From NCBI RefSeq assembly GCF_036850765.1, contig NC_089495.1, positions 197,912,847-197,976,846 on the forward strand: a stretch of DNA of 64,000 bases, in the 5' to 3' direction. This stretch comes from Saccopteryx bilineata (Eukaryota; Chordata; Mammalia; Chiroptera; Emballonuridae). Positions 43,695 to 56,436 of this stretch are shown one piece after another. The position numbers were made by a program, and so were the translations under genes. The notes beneath the pieces are model-generated. The model searched no databases. It saw nothing but the letters and a program-made list of their open reading frames with translations, and had not been told where the DNA came from. Each line of letters opens with the position of its first letter. Positions within the stretch are counted from its first letter, which is position 1.

Positions 43695-44119
43695 AGATAC
43701 TATTAAAAAATTAAAAGAGTATTTCATGTTTAAGGCATAAAACTAGAAAAACAAAAGCCTAAGAAAAAAAATCCACAATCCCACAAACCAGAGGAAACAA
43801 CAGTTTGGTATTTATCTTTTTAGTCTTTTGTTTCTATGTGTAAATGTTTTTTCTTACAACAATGCTACCATACTATAAAGTTGTTTTATTGTATGCTTTT
43901 TAAACTTATAAATAGGTTAGAAGAGTTAGATATTTTATTTTTATGAGTAAGAACTTGTCTGCCCTTTGTGAGCTTTTGAAAAAGAACCTCTGCTTAGAGC
44001 ACTCCAATTGCTTCTCATTTTAAAGTAAAATCTGAAGTTCTTGCCTAGTAGGCTACCTCCTTGTCCTCACTTTCAGTCTGCTGGATGGATCTCTTTGTTA
44101 TGTCTTTAAAACTTCAAGT

Positions 44120-44290
44120 AGTCCTGGCCGGTGGCTCAGTTGGTTGGAGCATAAGTCCCCATGTACCAAGGTTATGGGTTTGTCCTTTGTCAGGGCACAT
44201 GCAGGAATCAACCAATCAGTGTGTGCATGAATGGAGTAGCAAATCATTGTTTTTGTTTTTCTCTCTCTAAAAATCAATAAATAAGAAAAA
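44120..44290 (+). mobile_element. tRNA-derived SINE, type D
   Basis: GTCCTGGCCGGTGGCTCAG, GGTTATGGGTTTGTCC, CAGGGCACATGCAGGAATCA, AAAAATCAATAAATAAG tail. It is an older, diverged copy. Confidence 0.82.
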
Positions 44291-44329
44291 ATAATTTTAA
44301 GGTAATAGATTATTTAAAAAATTTCATAC

Positions 44330-44665
44330 AGAAGCCTCAGTACCTTTGCACTTGCTGTTCCCTCTTTTGAGAACACTGTTCCCTGGATATCTTAGTTCTG
44401 GCCTCAGAGATCTGCTCAGATATAACATCAGGCTTTCCCTGACCCTTGTGTAAATACACTTCATTTGGTGGTAGTCCTCAACCCACCTTACGTATCTTCA
44501 TTGCACTTAATACCACTTAATAAATTTATTTGTTGTTTTATGGTCTTCTTACCCCCATTAACTGAGAAATGTGAAACTTTTTCGCTGGTGTAACCACAGG
44601 GCCCAGGATAGCACCTGGCATATCATGGGTACTTGGTCAGTATTTGCTGAATGAACAAATGAATG
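44330..44665 (-). repeat. L2 LINE 3'-end relic
   Basis: CCTTTGCACTTGCTGTTCCC, CAGGCTTTCCCTGACCC, AGCACCTGGCATATCATGG and GTATTTGCTGAATGAACAAA follow the antisense L2 order. Confidence 0.65.
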
Positions 44666-45589
44666 AATGCTCATTATCCATGACCTCCTGGTGATAGCCT
44701 CCTACTTATGGCATAGAATGGCATAACAGTATCTTTAAAAGTCAGGCTAGTCTTCTTATCTGAAAATGAGAAATTTACAAGGTGAATCTTATAATTGTAA
44801 ACAGAGCTTCATAATTGAGGGAAGGAACATTTTTGGCAAATGTTGCTGATTTTCCTTCTTATATATCATCCCATATATCACATTGGAAGTCTTTGAAATA
44901 TATAAAGTATCCCAGTTATGTTTACAGCCGTGATTTCAGTTTGGTACTTCTTAGTGGTAGTATAAGCCTTAAGAGCTTGGTGAGTGTTTTTGGGGTCAAG
45001 AGATACCCAGAGATATAATTACAGCTTTAATGTGTTTTTATTTGAGGAGTAGCTTTTCTATTTACATATTTTTCCTGGCAACTCTATCCTTTTCAGCTCC
45101 TTGCTTATCAGTTTTTGGATGGCCTAGCAGGAATACTTGAGTTTTTTGTTTTTTAACATTTTAAAATAAATCCTTGATCTCTTGAGCATTTAAAATTTCT
45201 CATGTAACTCTTGAACTTTGAAAGGACCGGTTTAATCTTTCAAGATGAAATAACATCGATAATAAAACTTCTAATGGCATTTTCATTATAAGGATGAGAA
45301 AAATTGTATCTTAAGGTAGAATGTTTACAAAGAAGAGGTAGTGTGAGAGGAAGCTTTTTAAAACCTTGAATTCTTGATTCCTCACCCCACATTCAATTCC
45401 TTTCAATCCATCAGTGTGGCCCATCGGCCTGGCCTCCAGACTACCACCAATCCTCCATTCCCTCTCTTTCCTGCTCCACTTACCGTCCTCACTCAGCTGG
45501 ATAATGGCCTCTACCTATTCCCTGGGCTCCTTGTTCCCACTCTTACCATCTTCTAACTAACCCACTCTCTCCACGACAGGTAGAGTGAT

Positions 45590-46115
45590 CCTACCAAAAG
45601 TCTAAACCAGGTCATGTCAGCCACCTGCTTAGTGGCTTCCCACTGCACCTTCCCCCGCAGTCCCACTTCTTCCTCTAAGGTGCCCAGCCTTTGTCTCCCT
45701 CTGCAGCCTCTGCTCCCTGCTTGCCTGCCATACTTCTGTGAGGTTGGAGCGCTGTCAGTCCCTTAAATATGCCAAGTTTCTGCCCCGCACTCCCTCGCCT
45801 TCGCCCCTCTTCTTATAGGAAGATCCTTCTCAAATATCTGGTCTTGGCTAAAGCGTCCCTCCTTAGAGGGGCCTGCCCTGGTCACCCCTTCTACAGTAGT
45901 TCCTCATTGTGTCTTCTCTCAGTACAGTGCATTTCCTGCTTAGCCACAATTCCAAGTATTTCATTAATATGTTTGTTTTCCTTTTTATTATAGTATCTGC
46001 ACCCCCCACCCCAATAGACTGCAAGATCTGGGAAGAAAGGGGAAGTCTTGTCCTGTTTATGGTATATATAGTCTTGGCACCTAAGTGATCTGCTTAGAAT
46101 CCCGTAGGTGCAGGC
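45590..46115 (-). repeat. L2-like relic
   Basis: CCAGGTCATGTCAGCCACC, CACTTCTTCCTCTAAGG, TAAAGCGTCCCTCCTTAGAG and GCAAGATCTGGGAAGAAAGG are in L2 3'-end style. Confidence 0.45.
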
Positions 46116-46129
46116 CCTTGATACATTTT

Positions 46130-46335
46130 GAATAATTATTATTGTTATAACAGCTCACTTTGTGCCAGATCTATTGCTAAGTGTGTTCACACATTATCTC
46201 TAAATATCTGAGAGAGCAGTTAACTAAGGTGGTGATGGTTATTACATTATCATTTCTATTTTTAGTTTAGAAAATTGAGCTTAGAGAAGTTAAGTAATTT
46301 TTAAAGTTACACAGCTAATGGTGGTAGGGCTATTT
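46130..46335. repeat. MIR relic
   Basis: ACACATTATCTC, TTTAGTTTAGAAAATTGAGC, TTAGAGAAGTTAAGTAATTT and ACACAGCTAATGGTGG match the MIR core and tail. Confidence 0.55.
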
Positions 46336-46559
46336 GAATATACACGAACTGACTGAAGAAATGTCACCTCGCACTCATTACTGCCTTCTGATGTGCATGT
46401 AGGAATGAGGGAAGTATGCAATAATAGTATTTGATGATTCCTTGTGTTATTGTTTCTAAGCATATATCAGACTATAAAAAAGAATGCTTGGGCTAGGATT
46501 TTGCATTTCCTGGGAAGCTTCTGACAATAACCGGGTGCCAAAATGCATAGATTAGTTTA

Positions 46560-46740
46560 TGTTCAGGCTCTGCTTTAATTTACCTTTGCCACTTTCCACC
46601 TGTCAGCCCTCAGGCAAATTACTTAACATGTCTGAGTCTCTTTTTTTCATCTGTAAATGAAGAAAAATAATGGCTCTTATCTCACATGGTCATTCTGAGG
46701 AGTATAATTATGCACAAAATAACAATCAATGTTAGCTATT
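46560..46740 (+). repeat. MIR relic
   Basis: CAGGCAAATTACTTAAC, TCTGAGTCTCTTTTTTTCAT and CTGTAAATGAAGAAAAATAA match MIR. Confidence 0.5.
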
Positions 46741-47034
46741 AATATTATGAGGGGGGAAAAAGCCCCCAGGGAAATTCATGTAGTCCCATCAATAAAATAG
46801 AGTTTGGGTTACAGTGAAAAACAGATCATAACAGTATTGTTTCACTGATTCTTGTTTTGAACTTATAAAAATTATCAGGAAATTAATTGTTTGGCTTAGG
46901 ATTAATAGTTTTTCTGTTGATGTAGGAAAACTTTATGTTTGGATTTAAATGCTTGAGGTAAGACAGTGTTCTTTTTAAACTCCTTCCCATCTTAAAGAGT
47001 CTCAGGGTAGAGAGGTCTTTAGAGAGGCTGGCCA

Positions 47035-47039
<5 letters not shown>

Positions 47040-47090
<51 letters not shown>

Positions 47091-47461
47091 ACAGAGACAG
47101 AGACAGAGACAGAGAGAGATAGAGGGGGAGAGAGGGACAGAGAGGGAGAGATGGGAAGCATCAATTCTTTGTTGCGGCTCCTTAGTAGTTCTTTGATTGC
47201 TTTCTCATATGTGCCTTGAGGGGGGGGGGCTACAGCAGACCAAGTGAACCCTTGCTCAAGCCAGCGACCTTGGGCTCAAGCCAGCGACCATGGGGTCATG
47301 TCTATGATCCCACGCTCAAGCCAGCAACCCCGCACTCAAGCTGGTGAGCCCACGCTCAAGCCGATGAGCCAGAGCTCAAGCCAGCGACCTCAGAGTTTCA
47401 AACTTGGGTCCTCTGCATCCCAGTTCGACACTCTATCCATGCACTACCCGCTTGGTCAGTC
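47040..47461 (-). mobile_element. tRNA-derived SINE, type B, with (TG)n tail
   Basis: Minus orientation, head near 47461. The CTCAAGCCAGCGACC repeats belong to the body. A tail of (TG)22 and (GACA)n lies at 47040-47110. The 11-bp TSD GGCCAATTTTG is at 47029-47039 and 47462-47472. Confidence 0.9.
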
Positions 47462-47472
47462 AGGCCAATTTT

Positions 47473-47720
47473 GAGAGACCGGTTATTTTTATACTTTTCA
47501 TCAGAAAGGCGCTCACCAGCATTACTGCTTACTTCTGTAATGGCTATCGCTGGGACGCTTACTTCAAATACCCAAGCAAACAGTAGACCTAGGATAGATG
47601 CAATGGGCTCGACGGACCCTATGATGGAATATCTGGGCACAGTTGCATTTTCTGGGCTTATAAACAAGTGCCAATCTAATGGCTTCCATCATCTTGCTGA
47701 AACAGAAGGTGAGGCTTTCT
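47473..47720 (-). other. Open stretch resembling a DMT/EamA transporter tail (doubtful)
   Basis: Minus-strand frame from 47672 to 47475 reads RYSIIGSVEPIASILGLLF and, after an apparent +1 shift near 47522, AVMLVSAFLMKSIKITG. An EPxxASxLGLLF stretch followed by a hydrophobic helix resembles the end of EamA-type drug/metabolite transporters. It is short, frameshifted and lies next to a SINE, so chance is quite possible. No function is proposed. Confidence 0.2.
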
Positions 47721-47724
47721 GCTA

Positions 47725-49240
47725 AAAATAGGAAGAGGTTAGAGGACAAACAGGATAGTTGACACACAGCTGAGGTCAGGAAGGGGAAGAGTGACCTTGG
47801 GCAGCGTCCATGGTCTCCAGGCAGTGCACGGGGCTCTGTTGAGGTAGGAGACCAGGGGTTGATTGGGACACCGGCAGTGTGCAGCTGCCTGGTTTTAGTT
47901 GGGTTGAGCTGGGGCTGGGGTTTGCAGCGGGGAGCGGCAGAAGGACAGTAGGGCAGAGGCACTGAGGGTATTGGCCAGGGAGTGGTGAACATGGTAGGCA
48001 AAAGTGTTTAGGCTGGGTGGGAGTGCACAAAGGCCAGAGGTGTTGATGAAGCCAAGGAGCAGGTGTATTGCGGTGATGGAGTAATAGGAGGTTAGGGAGG
48101 GACGTGTGAAGACTTCAGCTGGAGCAGTTAATTATTGAACACGACAGGCTCCTGGGTTTTGCCACTGACATGAATAGCTGAAGTGAGTGAGCTCAGTGAA
48201 TGAGTGAAGTCGAGAAGGGTAAGTAACTGAGAAGCTGGAGAGTTGTTTGGGTGACCCATGAGGTCAGAGAAGCCACCAGGATGGCTGGACTTTTGGGGTG
48301 GGGGAAGGAAGATGTGCCATATATGCTGAACGAGGTGGCAGCATTGGGAAGTGTGATGGCCGGGCTGCGGGAGCCTCAGCAGAGCAGGGCAGTGGGTGCG
48401 TGGTGATCTAGAAGCTTCTGATTACAAGGTCTCTCTAAAAGGAGTCGGCTTTGGCCAAGTTCATTTTGTTTCTGAAGGAATCAATCCCAGTGGGTAGCAC
48501 CGATGGCATGTGGTATTGACTAGACTCAGTCATGAAAATTATTTGAGGGCATGTGTTGAAAATACATTTCCAGCGCTCCACCCAAGGCCCACTGAATTAG
48601 ATTTCTAGGAGAGGGAACTGAGGATGTATATTTTAACACCCCCCCCCCACACACACACCTGGTAATTCTTTATGATGAAGCACATTTGGGAAGTACAGCT
48701 ATAGTGGATAAGAACGTGGGATATGGAAGCTGACTGTTTGGGTCTGAAGCTTAGGACATGGAATGAGCCTTAGCCCATGACCCTTAATAGACCGCCTTTC
48801 AGGACTATCTGATATCGGAAGCTATGAATTAAAGGACCCTTCGTTAGAGGCAAACACACTGACAAAAGCAAGAAGAGACAGCTAGGTGGTGAAGACAGAG
48901 GCAGAAACACTATACAAAATAATTTGAAGGATAGCAGTTTGGGAACATTCACTGTAGAGGAAACAGTCTTGTTAGCCTCAGTGATCTATGAATACAGTAA
49001 TTAATCATTATTGTTATCCTGTTCAACAAGAATAGGTCAAATTATGGTCTGGTTAGTTCAGAAAGGCTGAGAAGGAAGTAATGCAATTTAGAAAGCTTTC
49101 CATCATAAGATTGCATGTTTTATTGCTTCAGTTATCCTTAAAATTAACTTATGTGACACAATTCTGTCTCTGAAGATACTGGATTAAAGAATCATTTACT
49201 CCCTTCTCTCTCCAACCAAACTCAGGATTGCTTGTTGCCC
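47725..49240. other. Intronic unique sequence with a MER5/MER20-like relic
   Basis: The relic at about 48560-48700 reads CACTGAATTAGATTTCTAGG to CCTGGTAATTC and GAAGCACATTTGGGAAG, with a C run and (AC)n inside. The rest shows no gene. Confidence 0.45.
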
Positions 49241-50140
49241 ATCCTTTTTGGCCTTGGTGGCTATGTCACATCTTCTTTCTCATTGTGATTTGTGTAGGAC
49301 TCTGGGAGACCCAGAAGATCTAGAAAGGAAGTCATATGGTAGAGAGAATGTGTGTGGGAAAGAGGGTACTCAGTGTGAGGAAAACGGTCTTATTCTAAAT
49401 CTCCGAACAAGTAAAACCATGGGAATACAGTGTGTGTGGCAAAGTCTGTATTCATTATTCATCTTATCATATGCACATCAGATGTCAAACTGGACACAAG
49501 CCATATGAGCATCAGAATTTTGGAGAGAAGCCATGTATTTGTAATGTATGTGGGAGAGCTCTCAGTTATCTGGAGTGTTTTGAAAAATGTGAACAAAATC
49601 ACAATAGAGAGAAAACCTATAAATGTAAGGAATGTGAGAAAACCTTTAGTTCTTCAACTTCACTTCAAATCCATGAAAGAACCCACACAGGAGCGAAACA
49701 ATATGGAAAAGTCTATAGATACCAAACTTTTCAAACACATGACTCACAGGCGAGAAGCGCTATGAATGTAAAAAAAACCCAAAAACACACTATGAATGTA
49801 TAAAGTTGCCTCAGTTCTCTTTGAATATCTGCAAGAACTCACATTGCAGAGTAACCTTTTGCATGTAAACAATGTGGTAAAAGCCTTCGTTTATGCCTTA
49901 CAAACACACCAAAGGACTCAGACAGGTGAGAAGCACTATGAATGTAAGCAATATGGTAAAACTTATGAGTTCTCATCTAGATTTCCAAACACATGAAAGA
50001 ACACACTAGAGAAGTCCTCTGCACGTAAGGAATGTGGTAAAAGCCTTCACATGTTATCAAAGTTTTCCAAGATATGAAAGAAAATAGACTGGAGAAAAGC
50101 CTTAGGAATCTAAGGAATGTGGGAAACACTTCAGATTTTT

Positions 50141-50517
50141 TATTTATTTATTTATTGTATTTTTCTGAAGTTGGAATCGGGGAGGCAGTCAGACAGACTC
50201 CCACATGCGCCCGACCGGGACCCACCCGACACACCCACCAGGGGGCGATGCTCTGCCCATCTGGGGCGTTGCTCTGCTGCAACCAGTGCTATTCTAGTGC
50301 CTGAGGCAGAGGCCACAGAGCCATCCTCAGCGCTTGGGCCATCTTTGCTCCAATGGAGCCTCGGCTGCGGAAGGGGAAGAGAGAGACAGAGAGGAAGGAG
50401 AGGGGGAGGGGTGGAGAAGCAGATGGGCGCTTCTCCTGTGTGCCCTGGCCGGGAATCGAACCCGGGACTCCTGCACGCCAGACCAATGCTCTACCACTGA
50501 GCCAACTGGCCAGGGCC
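50141..50517 (-). mobile_element. tRNA-derived SINE, type A, inside the ZNF pseudogene
   Basis: Minus orientation with (TTTA)n at the left end. Perfect TSD CACTTCAGATTTTT at 50127-50140 and 50518-50531. Confidence 0.93.
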
Positions 50518-50528
50518 CACTTCAGATT

Positions 50529-50692
50529 TTTAAAAAATTATTGATTGATTTGAGAGAGAGAGAGAGAACATCAATTTGTTGTTCCACTTATTTTTGCAGT
50601 CATTGGTTGATCCCTTACCAGGGATTGAACGTGCAACCTTGGCATATTGGAATGGCACTGTAACTAACTGAGCTACCCAGCTAGGGCAGCCT
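50529..50692 (-). mobile_element. tRNA-derived SINE, type D, inside the ZNF pseudogene
   Basis: Minus orientation: GCCCTAGCTGGGTAGCTCAG head on minus, (GA)n and an A-rich tail at the left. The TSD CTTCAGAT is shared with the target and present after 50693. The type A SINE at 50141-50517 later hit the same TSD, so type D came first. Confidence 0.85.
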
Positions 50693-51379
50693 TCAGATGT
50701 TATCAAAGCTTTCAAACACATGAAAGAAATCCCACTCGACAGAAACCCTGTGAATGTGAAGAACGTGGGCTAGCCTACTGATATAGTACCTTACAGAAGG
50801 ACCCTGGAGAGAAGCCCTGTCAATGTAAGCGACGTGGTGAAGCCTACAGAGATCACAGTTCCTTAGAAACACAACATAGTTCATACTGGAGAGAGAATCC
50901 TTATGTATGTAAACCGTGTAGTGAAGCATTTAGTTGTCTCAGTTATCTTCAGAAACACGGAGAAACTCACACTGGACAGAAATCTAATACAGTGAAGCAT
51001 TTAGGTATCCCAGAGATCTTCAGAAACATGGAAGAAATCTCACTGGAGAGAATCCGTTTGAATGGAAACAATATGGTAAGCTTGCTGAGATTTCAGTTCC
51101 TTACAAACACATGAAAGGACTCATATGGAGAGAAACACTGTGAGTGTAAGGAATGTGGAGAAGCCGTCATGTATCACAAATATTTGAAGATGTGTGACAG
51201 TAGCCACTGGAGAGAAACCATACTGACTTGCAGAATTTGGGAAAGGCTTCAGTTTCCCAGTTCCTTTCTAATACATGAAAGGACTCACTGAATAAAACCA
51301 CTTGAATGTAAACAGTGTGGGAAAGACTTGAATTGGTCTGTGCCATTACATATGAAGACTCCCATGGAAAAGAAATAGA

Positions 51380-53900
51380 AATGTAGCAGGAGGAAGCTTG
51401 ATAGAAATTAATCCATTATAATGTGCCAGAAAACTTTCAACGTAAAAGAGTTCTTATTTATGTTGCAGATACATTGTGTTTATTGAACCTTTGTTTATAT
51501 CATTGCACTGTAAATTTCTACTAATATCAGAGGTGAAATATTCACCTGAGATAATTCTGAGAGTTGTCTTTCAACAATAGTACATAAGATTAATAGGTAA
51601 TGCTTTTTCCTTAAAACATTTAATAATATTTTCTCTCCACTTTGAAGTCTGTTAGATTTATGAGTGAACTGAAGTGTGTTTTTATATGCAGTTAGGTTAA
51701 GGATCTCTTTATAATGTTTTATTTGTTCTGTGTGAAGGGGCCATTGAAAAGAAGAGTTTGGTGTTTGGGTTTTCCTGGTGACCTTGTGGCAGTCTCTTAT
51801 ATCCCTAGTTCATTGTATATAGTCTACCTTTCCCTCTGACAGAGCTCCTTTTCTGTAATAATGAGAATAGGAGCCTTTTTCTATTTTCCATACTAATGAA
51901 TAATTAGAATAAATTTTATGTATGGCAGATAATGAAAGAATTATTTATTAGTTTTATGGAAATTATTATTTTTCACACTGGACCCTTTGCTTTTTGGCTT
52001 TCCTTCTGACTGGTCTTGGTGAATAAATTTTGATTTAAGACGAGGGTTCTGTGATAGGTCAATAAAATCTAGAGTTGGAGACATTTTCCCCGTGAGTAAT
52101 GTTAGGAACTGGATTTTCCAAAATCCACCTTCTCTGTGATTCCGTGTTAAGCTTCTATAGCCACACTTGCATGAGATTGGAAGGCAAAAGCGAAGAACGC
52201 ATTAGATTTTGAAGCCACCATACAGGCTGAGAGACAGACAAAAGAGCTACGGGAACACCATCTTCCAACCCACAATCTGGATTCTTTGACCTGCCAATCA
52301 AGACTATTCCAAACCACCACTAACTATCTGATAACATTAACATTTTTTCCCCAAAAGGTGTCACTTTCCACTGGTTTCTTCAGTCTCCACATCAAAAGTA
52401 CATCAGTGTTTGGGCTTTTCTGGAAGCCCTCTTGTGTCCACCAGGAAACTGATTCAGACTTGCATGCTTATGTCTGATTCCCCTCTTCTCTAGAATGTAT
52501 CTGTGTAAAGTCTGATTGTACAGGAAACATCTTGTGCACGTAACAGTGCTCATGAGTGTCCTTTCCCCATTGACCGTGATGTCTACAATGGTGCCTTCAG
52601 AAAGGAGAGCATGGGAGTTTGCTTCCCTGCCGCATGGGCTGTGGCTGCCTTGACCCAGTCCTTCCTGTTGTCAGGAGGACGGTGGTGTTTCCTGTTGTAG
52701 CTGAATGAAGTCCCTCTGTACGTTTCCAGTTATGTTTGATTAGTGATTAAAAGTGTCTGGGGTTTTTTTGGGGGGGACCAAATGAACACTTCTGTAGGTA
52801 TTCCATAAAAATATTTTTATTAACTATTCTCTAAGCTGTTGTATATCAACAAATACAATTTTTCATTTCCTGAGAAAATTATTAAAATGTCTCATTATAA
52901 TTATGGATTTTCAAATAAACTTAGAGATTCTCTTCATTTAAAAAATTGCATTTACTTCATAAGCCAAAGAAAGGGAGGAACAGTTATTATCCCCTCGGCT
53001 GTATGCAGGATTAGATACTTGATATTAAGATACCAGTAGCCCTACCATGCTATTCTGCCTATTTTCACTAAGAAACTTCTAGTTCTTTTCATGACAAGGA
53101 AGAAGAATCCTGCAAAGGAACAGCTGCTGGGGAGGGGACCTGGGAGTTAGCCGTTCTTGGCTGACCACTTAGAACCCCTGTTGCTGCCACGGAGGCTTTG
53201 ATTTGAGTTGCAGTGTTTAGAATCCTTAAACTATACTTACCACCTGCTGTGTCATACCCAAACACCAGAGCTTTGGGAAGAGTGTTGTCAGCCCGACTAG
53301 AAGTGGTTGCTCTGGACCCTGAACTGAAAACGTGATTTGCTGCAGTCTGTGTTCCGTTTCTTATCTCCCCTTAGTGCTGCTGTCCCGAGAGCCTGGCTTT
53401 CAGAGTGGTGAGTGGGTACCCGACAGGGCCCCGCCCCTCAGTTAGAGTCCTGGAGCTTACCGCGGCCTTCCACTCGCTGTCCCGTCTCGCTGGGGAGGTG
53501 CAGGGGGCCATCTGAGTGCACGTCTTGAGACCTAGAAGATGTGGCAGTGGAGGTTGAGCAATGCCTACTCAGCCAGAGCTTTCAGTTTGCTATTGAGAGT
53601 TTTAAAAAGTAATTCTATTTTAGAAAAAAATAGGAATTCAGAGTATTTTTCCCTGTTAGAAAGACATTTTCGTCTAAAGGTGAAATACACTGAATCAGAG
53701 GCCAATGAGTAGTTTAGTGATAGGTACACATTTTCTTATATCCCACTTTCCTGCCCTGCAGAGCCCAGAGCCCTGGGAGGCTCCGCTGTGCCCCGGTGCT
53801 CTTTATAATGTTTGTGTACTGTAGAGTATTCTGTGGCTGAAGTGTTTGTAACCCCTGGGGTTCAAAAAGAAGGCCCTTGGTTTCCAGGAACTTATTTTTT
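51380..53900. other. Intronic sequence downstream of the ZNF pseudogene
   Basis: AT-rich; the first 700 bp could be decayed zinc-finger-gene 3' UTR, with AATAAA near 52022. No exon or clear transposon was recognised in 52100-53900. Confidence 0.4.
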
Positions 53901-53917
53901 AAAAGTTAGACAAGGTG

Positions 53918-54246
53918 CTGACCAGGCAGTGGCGCAGTGGATAGAGCGTCGGACTGGGACACGGAGGACCCAGGTTTGAGACCCCGAGGTCGCCAGCTTG
54001 AGCGCGGGCTCATCTGGTTTGAGCAAGGCTCACCAGCTTGGACCCAAGGTCGCTGGCTTGAGCAAGGAGTCACTCAGTCTGCTGTAAACCCCCCCGCCCC
54101 CCGCCCCCGTCAAGGCACATATGAGAAAGCAATCAATGAACAACTAAGGTGCCGCAACGAAGAATTGATGCTTCTCATCTCTCTCCCTTCCCGTCTGTCT
54201 GTCCCTATCTGTCCCTCTGTCTGACTTTGTCACAAAATAAATAAAT
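53918..54246 (+). mobile_element. tRNA-derived SINE, type B, perfect TSD
   Basis: Starts CTGACCAGGCAGTGGCGCAG with B box GGTTTGAGACC. It has a C-rich interruption at 54090-54108 and an (AAAT)n tail. The 17-bp TSD AAAAGTTAGACAAGGTG is at 53901-53917 and 54247-54263. Confidence 0.93.
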
Positions 54247-54264
54247 AAAAGTTAGACAAGGTGC

Positions 54265-56425
54265 TTTTAAATCTCTAACTTCAGGTAGACCCTGGTCTGT
54301 GCTATGAAAGAGATACAGTCAAAATGTAGGCTCACAGACAAAAGAGAGACTGTAGTTATTTTTGATGGTAGGTGGAAGCGGTGAGAAGGGGCTGGAGGAT
54401 GCTTTCAGGCAGTTTGTAATCAGACTGCATCTTCCAGTTGTCCCATCCATTCAACACATAATTTTCCAGGAAACTGAAAAACTTACCACCTGTACATCTT
54501 GTGCTGAGATGGGGCTCTGGCTTAGAATTCTGATCTCCTTGGGAATTAACATGTGCAGTTTTGAAAAGATAGTATTTTCCTTTTTGCTTATTCATGACAA
54601 GGCTAGTAGCATTTTAAAAGCCAACATATTTGGCAAAGCTATATACCCCATTTTACCATGCAGGTGACTAAAGCAGCTCTAAGAACATGAATTCAGTTTC
54701 TCACCGACAGTGCGCATATTGTGTGCCTACTATGAGCCAGCTACTTCGCTAGCCACCGCAGGGAGCATGTTCGACATGGTCTTTCTGGCCTTGTGCCACT
54801 TATAATCTGGTGGCTTGCTGGTCAGGCGCCATGATAGATTTATAGCATAATTATCATCCAGGGGGCAGAAAAGCCTGGCCTGTGGTCTTGCTTTTGCCTT
54901 TTATCGATTATATGACCTTAGGCATTTGCCTCTTATTTTCTGTCACCTGGGATAAAAGGTTTATAAGACTTTTATAATACTTAAAGGACACTACATAGAG
55001 CTTTGAAAGGTCAAGTTATCATAGCTGCAAATCTAAGCGGGGTCATCAGTCTGCTTGTTTAACTGGAATGGCTAATGGAGGGTTTCCAGTACTCTGTGGT
55101 TGCCGAGAATGCCGTGTAGCTTCAGAGAATCAAATGCAGTACTTTGACTAAATATCTTAATAATTCACTAATTCTAATGTTTACTAATGAATCGAGAAAA
55201 CCAGCTATTTTGGGGTGCCTTGAACAATATAGTCTACTTAGTCATCCCTAAAGAACTGTAGGTTTAATACATATTGGCATATTTCAGAAAACAATGCTTC
55301 TAGATATTTATTTTATAACCAGAAATTTAGTACTACAGCAATGGATATATGATGACGCTAATAATCTAATACATGCCATGAAATTATAAGTTCAGTAAGG
55401 CAGAAAAATTGATCCGAACCATTAAAATAAAAGGTATCCTTTGTAAATAGTAGAGCTATCTTTAGTTTTTGTAGCTTTAGTTATGTAAGAAGCTTTGAAT
55501 TTCATGGTTCCCTTGTAGTTCTGATCTGTTATCTTATGTTCTCTCTTACCTGCATACCACTGGGGAACTGAGAACTTTCATTGTAGGTATTTTCTCTAGC
55601 AACCTAAACAATACCTTTAGTCTTTTGAACCTCAGTTTACTCATAAAATGTGGTCTTTTCCCATCCATGCCAACACCACAGGGTTGTTGAGACATTCAAA
55701 TCCAGTGTTGGAACAGATGTGCTTCTGTCTGCATGACGGTCCTCGATCAGTCATAGGTGTAGTGGGCAGGTAATTCTGGCCACTGAATACCACAGCGGGG
55801 CTGTGTCTGACTTGTACAGCCCTTGTTCAAGTTCCCTGATTCTTCTTCTTCGTGACTCAGTGCCTTCCATATCCTTTTGTCCCATTCTCATTTAATAGCA
55901 TTTCACTTTCTACCTGGTTAGACATTAGCTGATATCTGAGCTTCTGCTGTGTGTCAGACAGGGTGCTGGGGACAGAGGTGAGGGGGCCTGACTCTGACTC
56001 CAGAGTGCCTTTTGAGTGAGGGATGAGCTCAAGACTCCAATGTCAATTCTTGCCTGAATTTTCAGCCTGCTAGCCTTTTCTATAGATTTCAGACTTGCCA
56101 GTCTCTCTAGTCATGTGAGCTAGTTCCTTAAAATAACTCTCACTTTGTATGTATATTCATGTATACACGCATACATATATTATATATGCACATACACACA
56201 TATATCTCATTGGTCCTGTTTCTCTGGAGAACCCAGACTGGCACAGTACTCAACAAATGCTCTCAGCAATACAGAAAAAAGAGGGACAAATATGGTAAGC
56301 AGCTTGCTTAGTGTGACTTTAGCCATGTTGAGTTTGAGATGCTCGTGGGACAAACATGGAGATACTGGCAGGCAAATACAGCCAGGGTATGGAGAGCTCA
56401 CACACGTGGTCTGGACTGCAGATGT
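54265..56425. other. Intronic unique sequence
   Basis: No gene or recent transposon seen. MIR/L2-like patches lie at 54690-54790, 54880-55010 and 55900-55990. (AT)n/(AC)n is near 56150-56205. Confidence 0.45.
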
Positions 56426-56436
56426 GTAAGTTTTTG

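Larger units (their letters stand above)
49245..51370 (+). pseudogene. C2H2 zinc-finger (KZNF-type) pseudogene, frameshifted and split by two SINEs
   Basis: The longest open piece, 49432-49803, contains a linker-finger series. One finger is intact: CKECEKTFSSSTSLQIHERTH, with C-x2-C and H-x3-H in place and followed by TGAKQY, a decayed TGEKPY linker. The upstream finger has lost its second His spacing. Downstream, fingers continue in changing frames with lost ligands: the H-x3-H of THQRTQ has its last His as Gln, and in CKQYGK a Tyr replaces the second Cys. Remnants extend to about 51370, interrupted by SINEs at 50141-50517 and 50529-50692. The array resembles the last exon of a KRAB-type zinc-finger gene; no KRAB box is visible. 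ZHX3 has only two fingers, so this is not part of it. It is dead. Confidence 0.85.

Noticed and set aside
47040..47110. (TG)n followed by GACA repeats as an independent regulatory microsatellite
   Set aside because: It is the tail of the SINE at 47040-47461, as the flanking TSD shows.
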